The position numbers and the translations under genes are program-made. Below the pieces are notes generated by a model that did no database searches, was not told where the DNA came from, and saw nothing but the letters and a program-made list of their open reading frames with translations. From positions 1,424,501 to 1,488,500 of the forward strand of contig NZ_CP097885.1 of assembly GCF_023614525.1 (NCBI RefSeq): DNA of 64,000 bases. The letters are read 5' to 3'. This stretch comes from Peptoniphilus genitalis (lineage in GTDB: Bacteria > Bacillota > Clostridia > Tissierellales > Peptoniphilaceae). This document shows, piece by piece, positions 15,860 to 24,669 of the stretch. Positions within the stretch are counted from its first letter, which is position 1. Each line of letters begins with the position of its first letter.

Positions 15860-16530
15860 AAATTTTAATTGTTGAAGATGAAGAAAAGTTATTAAAGTCA
15901 ATAAAGGAGGGCCTAGTTCATTCTGGCTATGCAGTTGACACAGCCCTTGACGGAGATGAAGGGTCCTTTATGGCCTTTACAAATTCCTATGACTTAATAA
16001 TCTTAGATGTAAACCTGCCAGGGAAAAATGGTTTTGAAATCTTGGAAGAGATAAGAGAGAGGGATAGGGAAGTCAATGTAATAATGCTCACTGCCCTTTC
16101 ATATGTTGATGACAGGGTGAGGGGTCTTGACCTTGGAGCCAACGACTATATACTTAAGCCCTTCCACTTTGAAGAGCTAAAGGCAAGAATTAGGTCTCTC
16201 TTAAGACGCAAGACTTCCATAAGTGACTCTATCATTAGGGCCCATGGAGTTGAGTTTGACACAGCCAAGAGGACCTTTGCAATCGATAAAGAAGCCTTGA
16301 AGTTAACTGCCAAGGAAGCGGGAATCTTGGAATATTTATTTTTCAATTTAGGAAGGTACGTCACTGCTGAAGAATTAATGGACCACGTCTGGAATGATGA
16401 GGTAGACCTTTTCTCTAACGTTGTGAGAGTCCACATGTCTGCCCTTAGGAAGAAGTTAAAGGACAAGCTTGGCAAAAATATTATAAGAAATGAAATTGGA
16501 AAGGGCTACATTATAGATGAAGAGAATTAA
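15856..16530 (+). CDS. OmpR/PhoB-family response regulator
   Basis: The 224-aa protein has a receiver domain (residues 1-115) with acidic residues in VEDEE, the phospho-acceptor Asp in LIILDVNLPG (about 52) and Lys in YILKPFHF. A winged-helix DNA-binding domain (about 130-222) ends in IRNEIGKGYII. It overlaps the preceding folA by 4 bp and the following kinase gene by 14 bp. Target genes and stimulus are unknown. Confidence 0.93.
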   Translation: MKILIVEDEEKLLKSIKEGLVHSGYAVDTALDGDEGSFMAFTNSYDLIILDVNLPGKNGFEILEEIRERDREVNVIMLTALSYVDDRVRGLDLGANDYILKPFHFEELKARIRSLLRRKTSISDSIIRAHGVEFDTAKRTFAIDKEALKLTAKEAGILEYLFFNLGRYVTAEELMDHVWNDEVDLFSNVVRVHMSALRKKLKDKLGKNIIRNEIGKGYIIDEEN

Positions 16531-17671
16531 AAATGTAAAAAATACCATTGTCTTTAAGCTAATTCTTTCCATAATTTTGATTTTCATTGTAATGACAGCC
16601 ACTTCAAACTATATAATTGGCAAGTATCAAGAGAAGAGAATCCAGGACATTGGCGAAAAAATTGTAATGGAAGAGACCAACAAGGGTAATAAAGATTACT
16701 TTATAGTCCTTGAGGACTCAAAGTTGAAGTCAACTAAGGAGATAAAAAACTTTTCTCTAATAGTTATTGGGTCAACAATTGCCCTTGGGTCCTTGGTTTA
16801 TTATTTTTTAGTTTCCAGAAGCCTTAAGCCCTTAAAGGAATTAAAGGAAAAAGTTCAAGAGATTGACATTGACAAGGTGGATAATGAAAAGAAAATTTAC
16901 ATGGAGGGTCAGTCACAAGAAATCGAAGAACTTTCCTTGGCCTTTCAAAAGTCCTTGGACAAGATCTATGGGTCCTACGCAAGGGAGAAGGCCCTATCAT
17001 CTTCCATTGCACATGAGTTAAACACACCGGTGGCTGTTATGAAGTCATCCCTTGAAATTTATCTCATGAAAAATAAGCTGGAGGACCAAGAACTTAAAGA
17101 GCTCTTGGATAATTTTGACGAAAACATCGACAGGATATCAAAAATTATTGAGTCCCTCTTATTTTTAAATCGGAGGGAGAATGCAATCTCAAGAAAGTTT
17201 GACATCAAGGACCTTGTTGAAGAAATTGTCTTTGACTTGGAAGACCTGGCAGAAGAGAAAAACGTAAATCTTATTTCCAAGATGGGAAGCAGGGAAATTT
17301 ACACCAGTGACATCTTGCTAGAGAGAGTCCTCTACAATCTTGGCAAGAATGCCATCGCCTACAACAAAGACGGAGGACTTGTGGTCTTTGACTTCGCTGA
17401 AGATGAGGAAAATTATTTTATCTACGTGAGAGACACTGGACTTGGAATCGATGAAGAAGAGAAAGAAAAAGTTTTTGATTTATTTTACAGAGTAGACGAA
17501 TCGAGAAATAAAAAAACTGGTGGCTATGGAATAGGACTTAACCTTGTGAAGAATATTGTAGAAAAGTTAGGCGGTCAAGTTCTAATTAGGGACAACTTAA
17601 ATGAAAATAATGAGATAAGAGGAAGCATCTTCGAAGTAAGACTTCCAAAATCAAAAGAAGAGATCCTATGA
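16517..17671 (+). CDS. Sensor histidine kinase
   Basis: The 384-aa membrane kinase has one transmembrane helix at about residues 13-32, a short outer loop of only about 40 residues, and a second helix at about 78-98. A HAMP-like linker and the phospho-acceptor His in SSSIAHELNTPVAV follow. The ATPase domain has N box NLGKNAIAYN, G1 DTGLGID and G2 GGYGIGLNL. The tiny sensory loop suggests it senses the membrane or small envelope stress; that is inference. It pairs with the upstream response regulator. Confidence 0.93.
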   Translation: MKRIKNVKNTIVFKLILSIILIFIVMTATSNYIIGKYQEKRIQDIGEKIVMEETNKGNKDYFIVLEDSKLKSTKEIKNFSLIVIGSTIALGSLVYYFLVSRSLKPLKELKEKVQEIDIDKVDNEKKIYMEGQSQEIEELSLAFQKSLDKIYGSYAREKALSSSIAHELNTPVAVMKSSLEIYLMKNKLEDQELKELLDNFDENIDRISKIIESLLFLNRRENAISRKFDIKDLVEEIVFDLEDLAEEKNVNLISKMGSREIYTSDILLERVLYNLGKNAIAYNKDGGLVVFDFAEDEENYFIYVRDTGLGIDEEEKEKVFDLFYRVDESRNKKTGGYGIGLNLVKNIVEKLGGQVLIRDNLNENNEIRGSIFEVRLPKSKEEIL

Positions 17672-17686
17672 GGTCTCTTTTTCTTT
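17659..17686 (+). terminator. Terminator overlapping the kinase stop codon
   Basis: AGAGATC pairs with GGTCTCT (one G-T pair) and is followed by TTTTCTTTT. The stem includes the last codons and the stop codon of the histidine kinase gene. Confidence 0.6.
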
Positions 17687-17777
17687 TGAGTTTTTTATTT
17701 TTAATTTCTTTTGAAAGGGCAAAGCTTACAAATCTTTAAAGAAAATAATTTCGTGTTATAATGTCCTTGGTGAAATA

Positions 17778-19334
17778 ATGATAATTTTAAGAAATATAAA
17801 AATTCCCTATGACAAGGACCAAAAGTTTTTGAGGGAGAAAATTGAAAAAGAAATAAATAAAAAGAATTTTGATTTTAAGATTCACAAGAAGTCTTTTGAT
17901 GCCAGGAAGGGTTTGAACTTTGTCTACCAAGTTGTAATTGACTTAGACTTTGATGACATTGATGCGAAGATTAAGAAAAGACTTAAAAATAATCTTGCAG
18001 ACTTTCAAGAAGAGAAGCTTGAAGTTGAAAACAAAAACAAGATTGAGTCAGCTGTAATTGTTGGGACTGGACCTGCAGGACTTTTCGCGGCCTATCTCCT
18101 AGCCAAGAAGGGAGTCAAGGTGACCCTAATCGAGAGGGGAAAGGCAGTTGATGAAAGAGTTAAAGACATTGACCAACTTCACAAGACTGGAGTATTAAAT
18201 GAGGAATCCAACGTCCAATTTGGAGAAGGTGGAGCTGGAACTTTCTCCGATGGTAAGTTGACTTCACGTTCCAAGGACAAGAGGATGAGCCAGATCTTTG
18301 ACATCTTTGTGGATCATGGAGCACCAGAGGACATACTCTACGAGCAAAAGCCTCACATTGGGACAGACATCTTGCGTGACGTAATAAAAAATATGAGGAA
18401 GGAAATTGAAAGCTTAGGTGGGGTCTACCACTTCAGCGAAAAGTTTTTGGACTTTGAACTTGAAGGCGGAAAGATTAGTAAAATTATTACTGACAAGGAC
18501 AAGTACCAAGCTGATGCCTACATCTTGGCCCTTGGCAATTCTGCTCGTGATACCTTTAGGACCCTAGACAAGTACGACCTTCTTGAGTCAAAGCCCTTTG
18601 CAGTTGGTTTTAGGATTGAGCACTTGAGAAGGGACATTGAACTTGCACAATTTGGGATGACATCTGACAAGCTACCAGCAGCAACCTACCAATTAAATGT
18701 GACTGACAAGGACTTTGACCATTCAGTCTACACTTTTTGCATGTGCCCAGGTGGCTACGTTGTTAATTCTTCTTCAATTGAGGGACAATTATGCGTCAAT
18801 GGCATGTCCTACCACGACAGGGATGGCAATAATTCCAACTCTGCTGTTGTTGCATCTATTGATGAGAAAATTTACGGCCAGGGCAATCTTGCAGGCATGG
18901 ACTTTCAAAATGAAATTGAGAAGAAGGCTTTTGATCTTGGAGGGGGCAAGGCGCCAGTCCAAAGACTTAGGGACTTTATGGATGGAAGGGTAACAGAAAA
19001 ACTGGGAGAGGTGGAACCAACCTTTATACCAGGATATGTCTTTGCCGACTTAAATCAAATTTATCCAGAATCTATTAACAGTGCAATAAAGAATGCCCTT
19101 AAAGTCATGGACAAGAGGGTCAAGGGTTTTGCCAGCGACGATGCAATCCTAACTGGTGTGGAAACTAGGACTTCAGCCCCAATTAGGATCAAGAGAAGTG
19201 ACTACAGGACAGAAAGATTTCAAAATCTCTATCCCATTGGCGAGGGAGCAGGTTATTCTGGAGGAATAATTTCTTCTGCCCTTGATGGGATAAAGTGCGC
19301 CATAGAAATTTTAGAAGGAGATAAAAAATGTTAA
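17778..19334 (+). CDS. FAD-dependent dehydrogenase of the COG2509 type
   Basis: The 518-aa protein has an N-terminal alpha/beta domain (about residues 1-90) and then the dinucleotide motif IVGTGPAGLFAAYLLAKKG with Glu-Arg 20 residues on. It also has FGEGGAGTFSDGKLTSR and the C-terminal FAD motif IGEGAGYSGGIISSALDG. This layout is that of the conserved but uncharacterised FAD dehydrogenases (COG2509) of Firmicutes; the substrate is unknown. A TATAAT at 17757-17762 is the likely -10 box, with no clear -35. It overlaps trmL by 7 bp. Confidence 0.88.
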   Translation: MIILRNIKIPYDKDQKFLREKIEKEINKKNFDFKIHKKSFDARKGLNFVYQVVIDLDFDDIDAKIKKRLKNNLADFQEEKLEVENKNKIESAVIVGTGPAGLFAAYLLAKKGVKVTLIERGKAVDERVKDIDQLHKTGVLNEESNVQFGEGGAGTFSDGKLTSRSKDKRMSQIFDIFVDHGAPEDILYEQKPHIGTDILRDVIKNMRKEIESLGGVYHFSEKFLDFELEGGKISKIITDKDKYQADAYILALGNSARDTFRTLDKYDLLESKPFAVGFRIEHLRRDIELAQFGMTSDKLPAATYQLNVTDKDFDHSVYTFCMCPGGYVVNSSSIEGQLCVNGMSYHDRDGNNSNSAVVASIDEKIYGQGNLAGMDFQNEIEKKAFDLGGGKAPVQRLRDFMDGRVTEKLGEVEPTFIPGYVFADLNQIYPESINSAIKNALKVMDKRVKGFASDDAILTGVETRTSAPIRIKRSDYRTERFQNLYPIGEGAGYSGGIISSALDGIKCAIEILEGDKKC

Positions 19335-19792
19335 ATATAGTATTTTACGAACCAGAAATTCCCTTTAACACAGGTGCCATTGCAAGAACTTGTGGACTTA
19401 CAAAGACAAGGCTCCACCTCATAAGGCCTCTTGGTTTTTCCGTTGACGATTCACATTTAAAGAGGGCAGGTCTTGACTACTGGCATCTCGTGGATATAAA
19501 TTATTACGATTCCTATGATGAACTTGTGGAAAAATATCCTGATAGCAATTTTTACCTTGCCTCAACTAAGGCCAAGAAAAAGTACACAGATGTTGAATAC
19601 AAGGATGGGGACTTTATAGTTTTTGGACCAGAAACTCGTGGTCTGCCAGAGGATTTAATTTTTGCAAATTACGACAAGGCCATAAGGATTCCCATGCTAA
19701 AGGATTTTGGCAGGAGCCTAAACTTGTCAAACTCTGCAAATATTATTTTATTTGAAGCCCTAAGGCAACTTGATTTTTTCGATTTGGAATAA
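19328..19792 (+). CDS. trmL: tRNA (cytidine/uridine-34-2'-O)-methyltransferase TrmL
   Basis: The 154-aa SPOUT methyltransferase modifies the wobble base of tRNA-Leu. The diagnostic motifs are NTGAIARTC at the N-terminus, FGPETRGLP in the middle and the knotted C-terminal IPMLKDFGRSLNLSNSA. The length is exactly that of the family. The ATG follows AAGGAGAT inside the end of the FAD gene. Confidence 0.95.
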   Translation: MLNIVFYEPEIPFNTGAIARTCGLTKTRLHLIRPLGFSVDDSHLKRAGLDYWHLVDINYYDSYDELVEKYPDSNFYLASTKAKKKYTDVEYKDGDFIVFGPETRGLPEDLIFANYDKAIRIPMLKDFGRSLNLSNSANIILFEALRQLDFFDLE

Positions 19793-19821
19793 GTTTAATT
19801 TATAAATAGAAAGGATTTATT

Positions 19822-22122
19822 GTGAAGGAAGTAAGAATCTCCGTAAGAAATTTAATAGAATTCGTCAAGAGGTCTGGCGACATAGATAGGAGATTCTTTT
19901 CCAACAAGAGGGCTGTGGAAGGAATCAGGGCCCATCAAAAGGTCCAAAGGGAATACTCCAAGGACTTTTTGACAGAAGTTTTTTTGAGGACGACAGAAGA
20001 AATTGAGGGAATAAATTTTACAGTTGAGGGACGTGCTGACGGGATTGAAGTCACAGACCAAGTAACAGTTGATGAAATTAAATCAACTACTAGGGAGCTT
20101 GAGGATCTTGAGAAGGAAGAAAACCTAATGCACTGGGCACAAGCTAAGTGCTATGCCTACATCTATGCCAAGGACCATGAACTTGACGAGATTAATGTCA
20201 TGCTCACCTATTATCAACTAGAGTCAGAAGAAATTTTAAATATAAAAAAGACTTTTTCTTTTGGAGAACTTCGCGACTTTTTCATGGGGACTCTTGTGGA
20301 ATATCTTGAGTTTTCAAAGAGAATTGTTGAGTGGAAGGACACTAGAGATGAGTCCATAAAAAAATTAAAATTCCCCTTTAAGTCTTTTAGGAAGGGGCAG
20401 AGGGACCTTTCTGTTGCCGTCTACAACACTATTGATGACCAAAACAAATTATTTGTGGAGGCGCCAACGGGGATTGGCAAGTCGATTTCTACAATTTTTC
20501 CAACAATTAAAGCCATGGGAGAGGACAAGATTGACAAGGCCTTTTATCTTGTTGCAAGGTCCACGGGAAAAAATGCAGCCAAGGAAGCCCTTGAAAGACT
20601 TTTAAATAAAAAGCTTAGGTTAAAGCTTACAATTGTCACAGCTAAGGACAAGATCTGCATCAACGACAAGGTAGCCTGCAATCCCAAAGACTGTCCCTAT
20701 GCCAAGGGTCACTTTGACAGGGTCAATGATGCCATAATTGACATCTTTGATACCTGCGACAACTTCACAAGAGAAAACATTGAAAAATTTGCAAGGCTCC
20801 ACATGGTTTGTCCCTTTGAATACCAGCTTGACCTCTTAGACTTTTCGGACTTTATTGTCTGCGATTACAATTACATATTTGATCCAACAGTTTATCTAAA
20901 GAGATTTTTTGAAAATTCCATGCTGAGGTTTACTCTTCTAGTTGACGAGAGCCACAATCTCCTTGAGAGGGGTAGAGAAATGTACTCGGCAGAAGTTTCT
21001 ATTCCTGACCTTGAAAGATTAAGAGAAGTGCTCCCAAAGAAGAGGAAGGCTGCAAGGAAGCATCTTACTAACGCCCTTGAAGAATTTCAAAAGCTTGACT
21101 CAGGCAAGACCTTTTATTCCTACGAGTCCTTTATAGGCTTTAATGGGGAAGTGGAAAAGACAGTTTTCTCCATGAACGACTTCTTGACCAAGGACAAGGA
21201 CCAAGAAAACTATGAGGAAGCTCTTGAAATTTATTTTTCTCTCTTTAACTACATAAAAATTTTGGAATACTACAACAAGGATTTTGTTTCTATGAAAGAC
21301 GAGGACAAAATAAAAATTAAGTCCCTTGACATTGCGCCAATTTTTCAAAATATTTTAAGGGCTCCAAGGTCTTCTGTATTTTTCTCTGCAACCCTAAACC
21401 CCATAAGATATTATGGAAAACTTCTGGGGGCAGATGAAGAAACTTCCTACTACAAGATTGAGTCCCCCTTTGATCCAAATAATCTTTTGGTCCTTCGCAA
21501 CAATAAAATTTCTACAGTTTATAGGGATAGGGAAGAATCAATTGACGAAATAATTGAAAACCTTAGAGAATTTTCTCAAGATGATGGAAATTATATTTTC
21601 TTTTTTCCATCCTACTCTTACATGGAGGCAGTCTATGATAGATATGTAGAAATTGATGGAGAAGCCATTAAGCAGGAGAGAGAAATGACAGAGGGAGAGA
21701 GGGAAGAATTTTTAAATAATTTTACCTTCTCATCATCAACGAGGGCCTTTGCAGTTATGGGTGGAGTCTTCTCTGAAGGCATAGACTTAATTGGCGAAAG
21801 GCTAAGGGGAGTTGCCATAATTAGTGTTGGACTTCCTGGACTTTCTTATGAGAGAAATATTTTAAAATCCCACTTCCAAAAGAAGTACTCAAGGGGCTAT
21901 GAGTACGCCTATATCTATCCAGGCATGATCAAGGTCATCCAATCTGCGGGAAGGGTCATAAGGACAGAAGATGATAGGGGAAAGATTCTTTTAATAGACA
22001 AGAGATTTTCACTTGAACCTTATAAGCTTTTATTACCTCACCACTGGCAAATTTTTGATTTTGAAAAGCTAGAAGAAATGGAAACAATTTTAAAAAACTT
22101 TACGAAAGAGAAGGGTATTTAA
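19822..22122 (+). CDS. DinG/Rad3-like helicase fused to a PD-(D/E)XK nuclease domain
   Basis: The 766-aa protein starts at GTG after AAAGGATT. Residues about 1-165 carry a RecB-like nuclease fold with GRADGIEV and VDEIKSTTR (Asp...Glu-x-Lys) and later HWAQAKCYAY. Residues about 185-766 form a superfamily 2 XPD/DinG helicase: Walker A EAPTGIGKSIST, DEAH-type box VDESHNLLE, and Q/R motif IQSAGRVIRTEDD. Four cysteines between motifs Ia and II (C-ND-..ACNPKDC.., DTC, MVC) would hold an Fe-S cluster. It probably acts in DNA repair. It is separated from trmL by only 29 bp. Confidence 0.9.
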   Translation: MKEVRISVRNLIEFVKRSGDIDRRFFSNKRAVEGIRAHQKVQREYSKDFLTEVFLRTTEEIEGINFTVEGRADGIEVTDQVTVDEIKSTTRELEDLEKEENLMHWAQAKCYAYIYAKDHELDEINVMLTYYQLESEEILNIKKTFSFGELRDFFMGTLVEYLEFSKRIVEWKDTRDESIKKLKFPFKSFRKGQRDLSVAVYNTIDDQNKLFVEAPTGIGKSISTIFPTIKAMGEDKIDKAFYLVARSTGKNAAKEALERLLNKKLRLKLTIVTAKDKICINDKVACNPKDCPYAKGHFDRVNDAIIDIFDTCDNFTRENIEKFARLHMVCPFEYQLDLLDFSDFIVCDYNYIFDPTVYLKRFFENSMLRFTLLVDESHNLLERGREMYSAEVSIPDLERLREVLPKKRKAARKHLTNALEEFQKLDSGKTFYSYESFIGFNGEVEKTVFSMNDFLTKDKDQENYEEALEIYFSLFNYIKILEYYNKDFVSMKDEDKIKIKSLDIAPIFQNILRAPRSSVFFSATLNPIRYYGKLLGADEETSYYKIESPFDPNNLLVLRNNKISTVYRDREESIDEIIENLREFSQDDGNYIFFFPSYSYMEAVYDRYVEIDGEAIKQEREMTEGEREEFLNNFTFSSSTRAFAVMGGVFSEGIDLIGERLRGVAIISVGLPGLSYERNILKSHFQKKYSRGYEYAYIYPGMIKVIQSAGRVIRTEDDRGKILLIDKRFSLEPYKLLLPHHWQIFDFEKLEEMETILKNFTKEKGI

Positions 22123-22152
22123 AATCATAAAAAGAAAAAAGGAGATTTTAGA

Positions 22153-23040
22153 ATGAATCTAGAGAGGAAAAAAATTTTAGAAAAAATTGGATATGCTACA
22201 ATTGTTTCTTTTATTGGTTATATTTTTTTGGCATCAGTTAAATTTAAAGGAATTTCAGACTCTTTTTTTGTATTTAGGTCTCTTTTAAATCCAGTTTCAA
22301 TCTTTATTGGATTTAGTTGTTTCTTTGGTATTCATGTTAGGGATTTTTTTAAAGATTTAATTAAGGGAATAAAAGAAATAAAAGTACAAGAGTTAATTTT
22401 ATTTTTAAAATATGTTTTTATTTATCAGGGAATTATTATTTTAACAACAAATTTAGATGCTTTACAAGAAATGAGCAATGATACGACTAGTTTTATTGAT
22501 TTTTATGTAAGCATTACCATGATATTATTTGTCTTATTTGAAGAATACATCTTTAGATATTTAGTCCAAAGGAAGTTAATGAATGTCTCAAAAGATTATG
22601 GAATACTAGTTATGGCAATAGTTTTTGGGCTATTTCATTACGGAAAATATAAATCAGGTTTTTTATTTGGTATTGCAGTAGGTATTATTTACGCAATAAC
22701 AGAAAATATCACTTGTACCGTAATAATACACTATTTTTTAAATTCAACAGTATCCATGAGAATCGTGGTATTTTTTCAAAATCTTTTTATAGCAAAGAAT
22801 ATTGAATTAGCCCAAATAAATAAGATGACAGGATTTATAAGTCTACTCTTGGGAATTATTTTAATTTTTGGACAATTTTTGTTAAATAAAAACTATGTAG
22901 CTACTTTTAGTCAAAGAGAAAAGAAAATTCTAAAAAAAATATTGCAAGAGATTAGATGTTTACCTGAACTTATGAAGATATTCCCACTTAATATAGGGCT
23001 TCTTTTTAGATTCTTTATTTTTCTACAAAAATATATCTAA
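22153..23040 (+). CDS. CPBP family intramembrane protease, AT-rich
   Basis: The 295-aa protein has seven to eight hydrophobic segments and all three CPBP motifs: EEYIFRY (EExxxR), FGLFH and HYFLNS. It would be an intramembrane metalloprotease, possibly for prenylated-protein or bacteriocin-type substrates. The ATG follows AAAGGAGA. Base composition is clearly more AT-rich than its neighbours, with TTT/ATT codons throughout, which suggests recent acquisition or relaxed selection. It lies between the helicase gene and the rpmG promoter and may be read from upstream. Confidence 0.82.
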   Translation: MNLERKKILEKIGYATIVSFIGYIFLASVKFKGISDSFFVFRSLLNPVSIFIGFSCFFGIHVRDFFKDLIKGIKEIKVQELILFLKYVFIYQGIIILTTNLDALQEMSNDTTSFIDFYVSITMILFVLFEEYIFRYLVQRKLMNVSKDYGILVMAIVFGLFHYGKYKSGFLFGIAVGIIYAITENITCTVIIHYFLNSTVSMRIVVFFQNLFIAKNIELAQINKMTGFISLLLGIILIFGQFLLNKNYVATFSQREKKILKKILQEIRCLPELMKIFPLNIGLLFRFFIFLQKYI

Positions 23041-23136
23041 AAATTTAATCTTTTGAGTATAAAAAGTCATATTTTTGTTAAAAAACTTTAATGAGGTCTA
23101 AAGCCTAAAAAATAGAGAAAATTTATAATAAATATC

Positions 23137-23165
23137 TTTACAAAGCCTATCTTATGTGATAATAT
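23137..23165 (+). promoter_or_regulatory. Promoter of the rpmG-secE-nusG-rplK-rplA operon
   Basis: TTTACA (23137-23142) and TAATAT (23160-23165) are 17 bp apart. The predicted start is about 15 nt before a terminator-like hairpin. Confidence 0.6.
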
Positions 23166-23181
23166 TGTTGAGTAAATTAGA

Positions 23182-23209
23182 AGGAGCCAAAGGCGGCTCT
23201 TTTTTTTAG
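23182..23209 (+). terminator. Intrinsic terminator in the leader before rpmG
   Basis: GAGCC pairs with GGCTC around a short loop and is followed by eight Ts. It lies just after the predicted transcription start and just before the rpmG RBS, so it would attenuate the operon unless antitermination occurs. It could instead end a transcript from the CPBP gene. Confidence 0.6.
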
Positions 23210-23225
23210 CACTGGAGGTGTTTTT

Positions 23226-23375
23226 ATGGCAGATAGAGTAGTACTTGAATGCACACAATGTAAAAACAGAAATTATGTGACATATAAGAACAAGAAACAT
23301 ACTACTGAAAGATTGGAACTAAAGAAGTATTGTAAATTCTGTAAAGAACATACAACACATAAGGAAACTAAGTAA
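23226..23375 (+). CDS. rpmG: 50S ribosomal protein L33
   Basis: This 49-aa zinc-ribbon protein has Cys pairs CTQC and CKFC, so it is the zinc-binding (C+) form. The ATG follows CTGGAGGTG. The order rpmG-secE-nusG-rplK-rplA is the usual Firmicutes arrangement. It is too short for many ORF finders. Confidence 0.95.
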   Translation: MADRVVLECTQCKNRNYVTYKNKKHTTERLELKKYCKFCKEHTTHKETK

Positions 23376-23384
23376 GGAGGATTT

Positions 23385-23600
23385 ATGGCTACTAAAACAA
23401 CACCTAAGACTGAAGAAAAAAAAGGTGGTCTAGGTAGATATTTTAGAGGTGTGAAATCTGAATTCAAAAAAGTTGTATGGCCTACTAAGGATACTGTAAT
23501 CAAATATTCTATTATAGTAATCGTGGCAGTTATTTTGTCATCACTACTATTACTAGCATATGATAAGATCATAATGTTTTTATTTGGTTTTATTTATTGA
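23385..23600 (+). CDS. secE: Preprotein translocase subunit SecE
   Basis: The 71-aa protein has a cytosolic amphipathic part with GRYFRGVKSEFKKVVWPTKD, the conserved SecE signature, and one C-terminal transmembrane helix (about 42-66). It stabilises SecY in the translocon. It starts 9 bp after rpmG behind AAGGAGGA. Confidence 0.95.
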   Translation: MATKTTPKTEEKKGGLGRYFRGVKSEFKKVVWPTKDTVIKYSIIVIVAVILSSLLLLAYDKIIMFLFGFIY

Positions 23601-23614
23601 TTGGAGTGTTATAG

Positions 23615-24157
23615 TTGGATACACAAGAGCTTAACAACAACGAAGCTTCAAAATGGTATGTAATACACACTTATTCAGGTTATGAAAAAAAGGTAAAGGC
23701 AAACATGGAAGCCATGGTTCACAATCGTGGCATGGAAGATGTCATCTTTGACATTAGGATCCCTATGGAAGACTATGTAGAAACAAAGGATGGCGTGTCC
23801 AAGGCAAAGGAAAGAAAGATGTTTCCTTCTTATGTCCTTGTAAACATGATTATGAATGATGAAACTTGGTATCTTGTAAGAAATACAAGAGGAGTAACAG
23901 GTTTCGTTGGACCTGCATCTAAGCCTGTACCATTAACTGATGAAGAAGTGCTACTACTTGGAGTTACTGATAACAAAGAGTTATTCGATAATTACGAGAT
24001 AGGGGAGTTAGTCAAGGTTATAAATGGACCCTTCAAAGACTTGGTGGGTAAAATTGACGACTTCAATTACGACAAGGGAAAAGTTAAAGTTTGTATCTCC
24101 ATGTTTGGAAGGGATACAATAGTTGAATTAGATTTCAATCAAATTATTAAAGAGTAA
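23615..24157 (+). CDS. nusG: Transcription termination/antitermination factor NusG
   Basis: The 180-aa protein has an NGN domain ([14 protein letters not shown] at about 14-27, [18 protein letters not shown]) and a C-terminal KOW domain ([17 protein letters not shown]). It binds RNA polymerase and affects pausing and termination. It starts at TTG behind TTGGAGTG; there is no ATG alternative that keeps the NGN domain. Confidence 0.95.
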   Translation: MDTQELNNNEASKWYVIHTYSGYEKKVKANMEAMVHNRGMEDVIFDIRIPMEDYVETKDGVSKAKERKMFPSYVLVNMIMNDETWYLVRNTRGVTGFVGPASKPVPLTDEEVLLLGVTDNKELFDNYEIGELVKVINGPFKDLVGKIDDFNYDKGKVKVCISMFGRDTIVELDFNQIIKE

Positions 24158-24164
24158 GAGATGT

Positions 24165-24190
24165 GTGGGAGGGTAAACCCGCATTACCAC
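24165..24190 (+). promoter_or_regulatory. Small hairpin before rplK, repeated before rplA
   Basis: GTGG pairs with CCAC, with an inner GGG-TAA-(A)CCC stem, directly upstream of the rplK RBS. An equivalent element at 24631-24656 has GGC-TAA-GCC in the inner stem, a paired change that supports structure. It may be a site for ribosomal-protein feedback; the ligand is unknown. Confidence 0.55.
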
Positions 24191-24204
24191 AAGGAGGAAA
24201 TAAA

Positions 24205-24630
24205 ATGGCAAAAAAAGTCATAGCATTAGTAAAATTACAAATTCCTGCAGGAAAAGCTACACCAGCTCCACCAGTTGGTACAGCCCTAGGACCTCATGGT
24301 GTAAACATCATGCAGTTCACAAAGGAATTTAACGCAAAGACTCAAGATCAAGCAGGTATGATTATCCCTGTTGTTCTTACAGTTTATCAAGATCGTTCTT
24401 TCACTTTTATCACAAAGACTCCACCAGCAGCAGTGCTTATTAAGAAAGCTCTTAATTTGCCAAAGGCTAGTGGTGAACCTAACAAGAAAAAAGTTGGAAA
24501 GCTAACAAAGGCACAAGTTGAAGAAATAGCTAAAACTAAGATGCCAGATCTTAACGCAGCAAGCTTAGAAGCAGCTGTTGAATTGATCGCTGGTACAGCT
24601 AGAAGTATGGGTATAGAAGTAGAAAGATAA
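24205..24630 (+). CDS. rplK: 50S ribosomal protein L11
   Basis: The 141-aa protein has the L11 N-terminal domain ([20 protein letters not shown]) and the C-terminal rRNA-binding domain ending in [13 protein letters not shown]. The ATG at 24205 follows AAGGAGGA; an upstream in-frame start at 24163 is in the hairpin leader and is not credible. It forms the GTPase-associated stalk base with L10. Confidence 0.96.
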   Translation: MAKKVIALVKLQIPAGKATPAPPVGTALGPHGVNIMQFTKEFNAKTQDQAGMIIPVVLTVYQDRSFTFITKTPPAAVLIKKALNLPKASGEPNKKKVGKLTKAQVEEIAKTKMPDLNAASLEAAVELIAGTARSMGIEVER

Positions 24631-24656
24631 GTGGGAGGCTAAGCCGTAGGTACCAC
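24631..24656 (+). promoter_or_regulatory. Small hairpin before rplA, partner of the rplK element
   Basis: GTGG...CCAC encloses GGC-TAA-GCC. It starts immediately after the rplK stop codon and ends 13 bp before the rplA ATG. Shared outer arms and a compensated inner stem link it to 24165-24190. Confidence 0.55.
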
Positions 24657-24669
24657 GAAGGAGGTAAAT

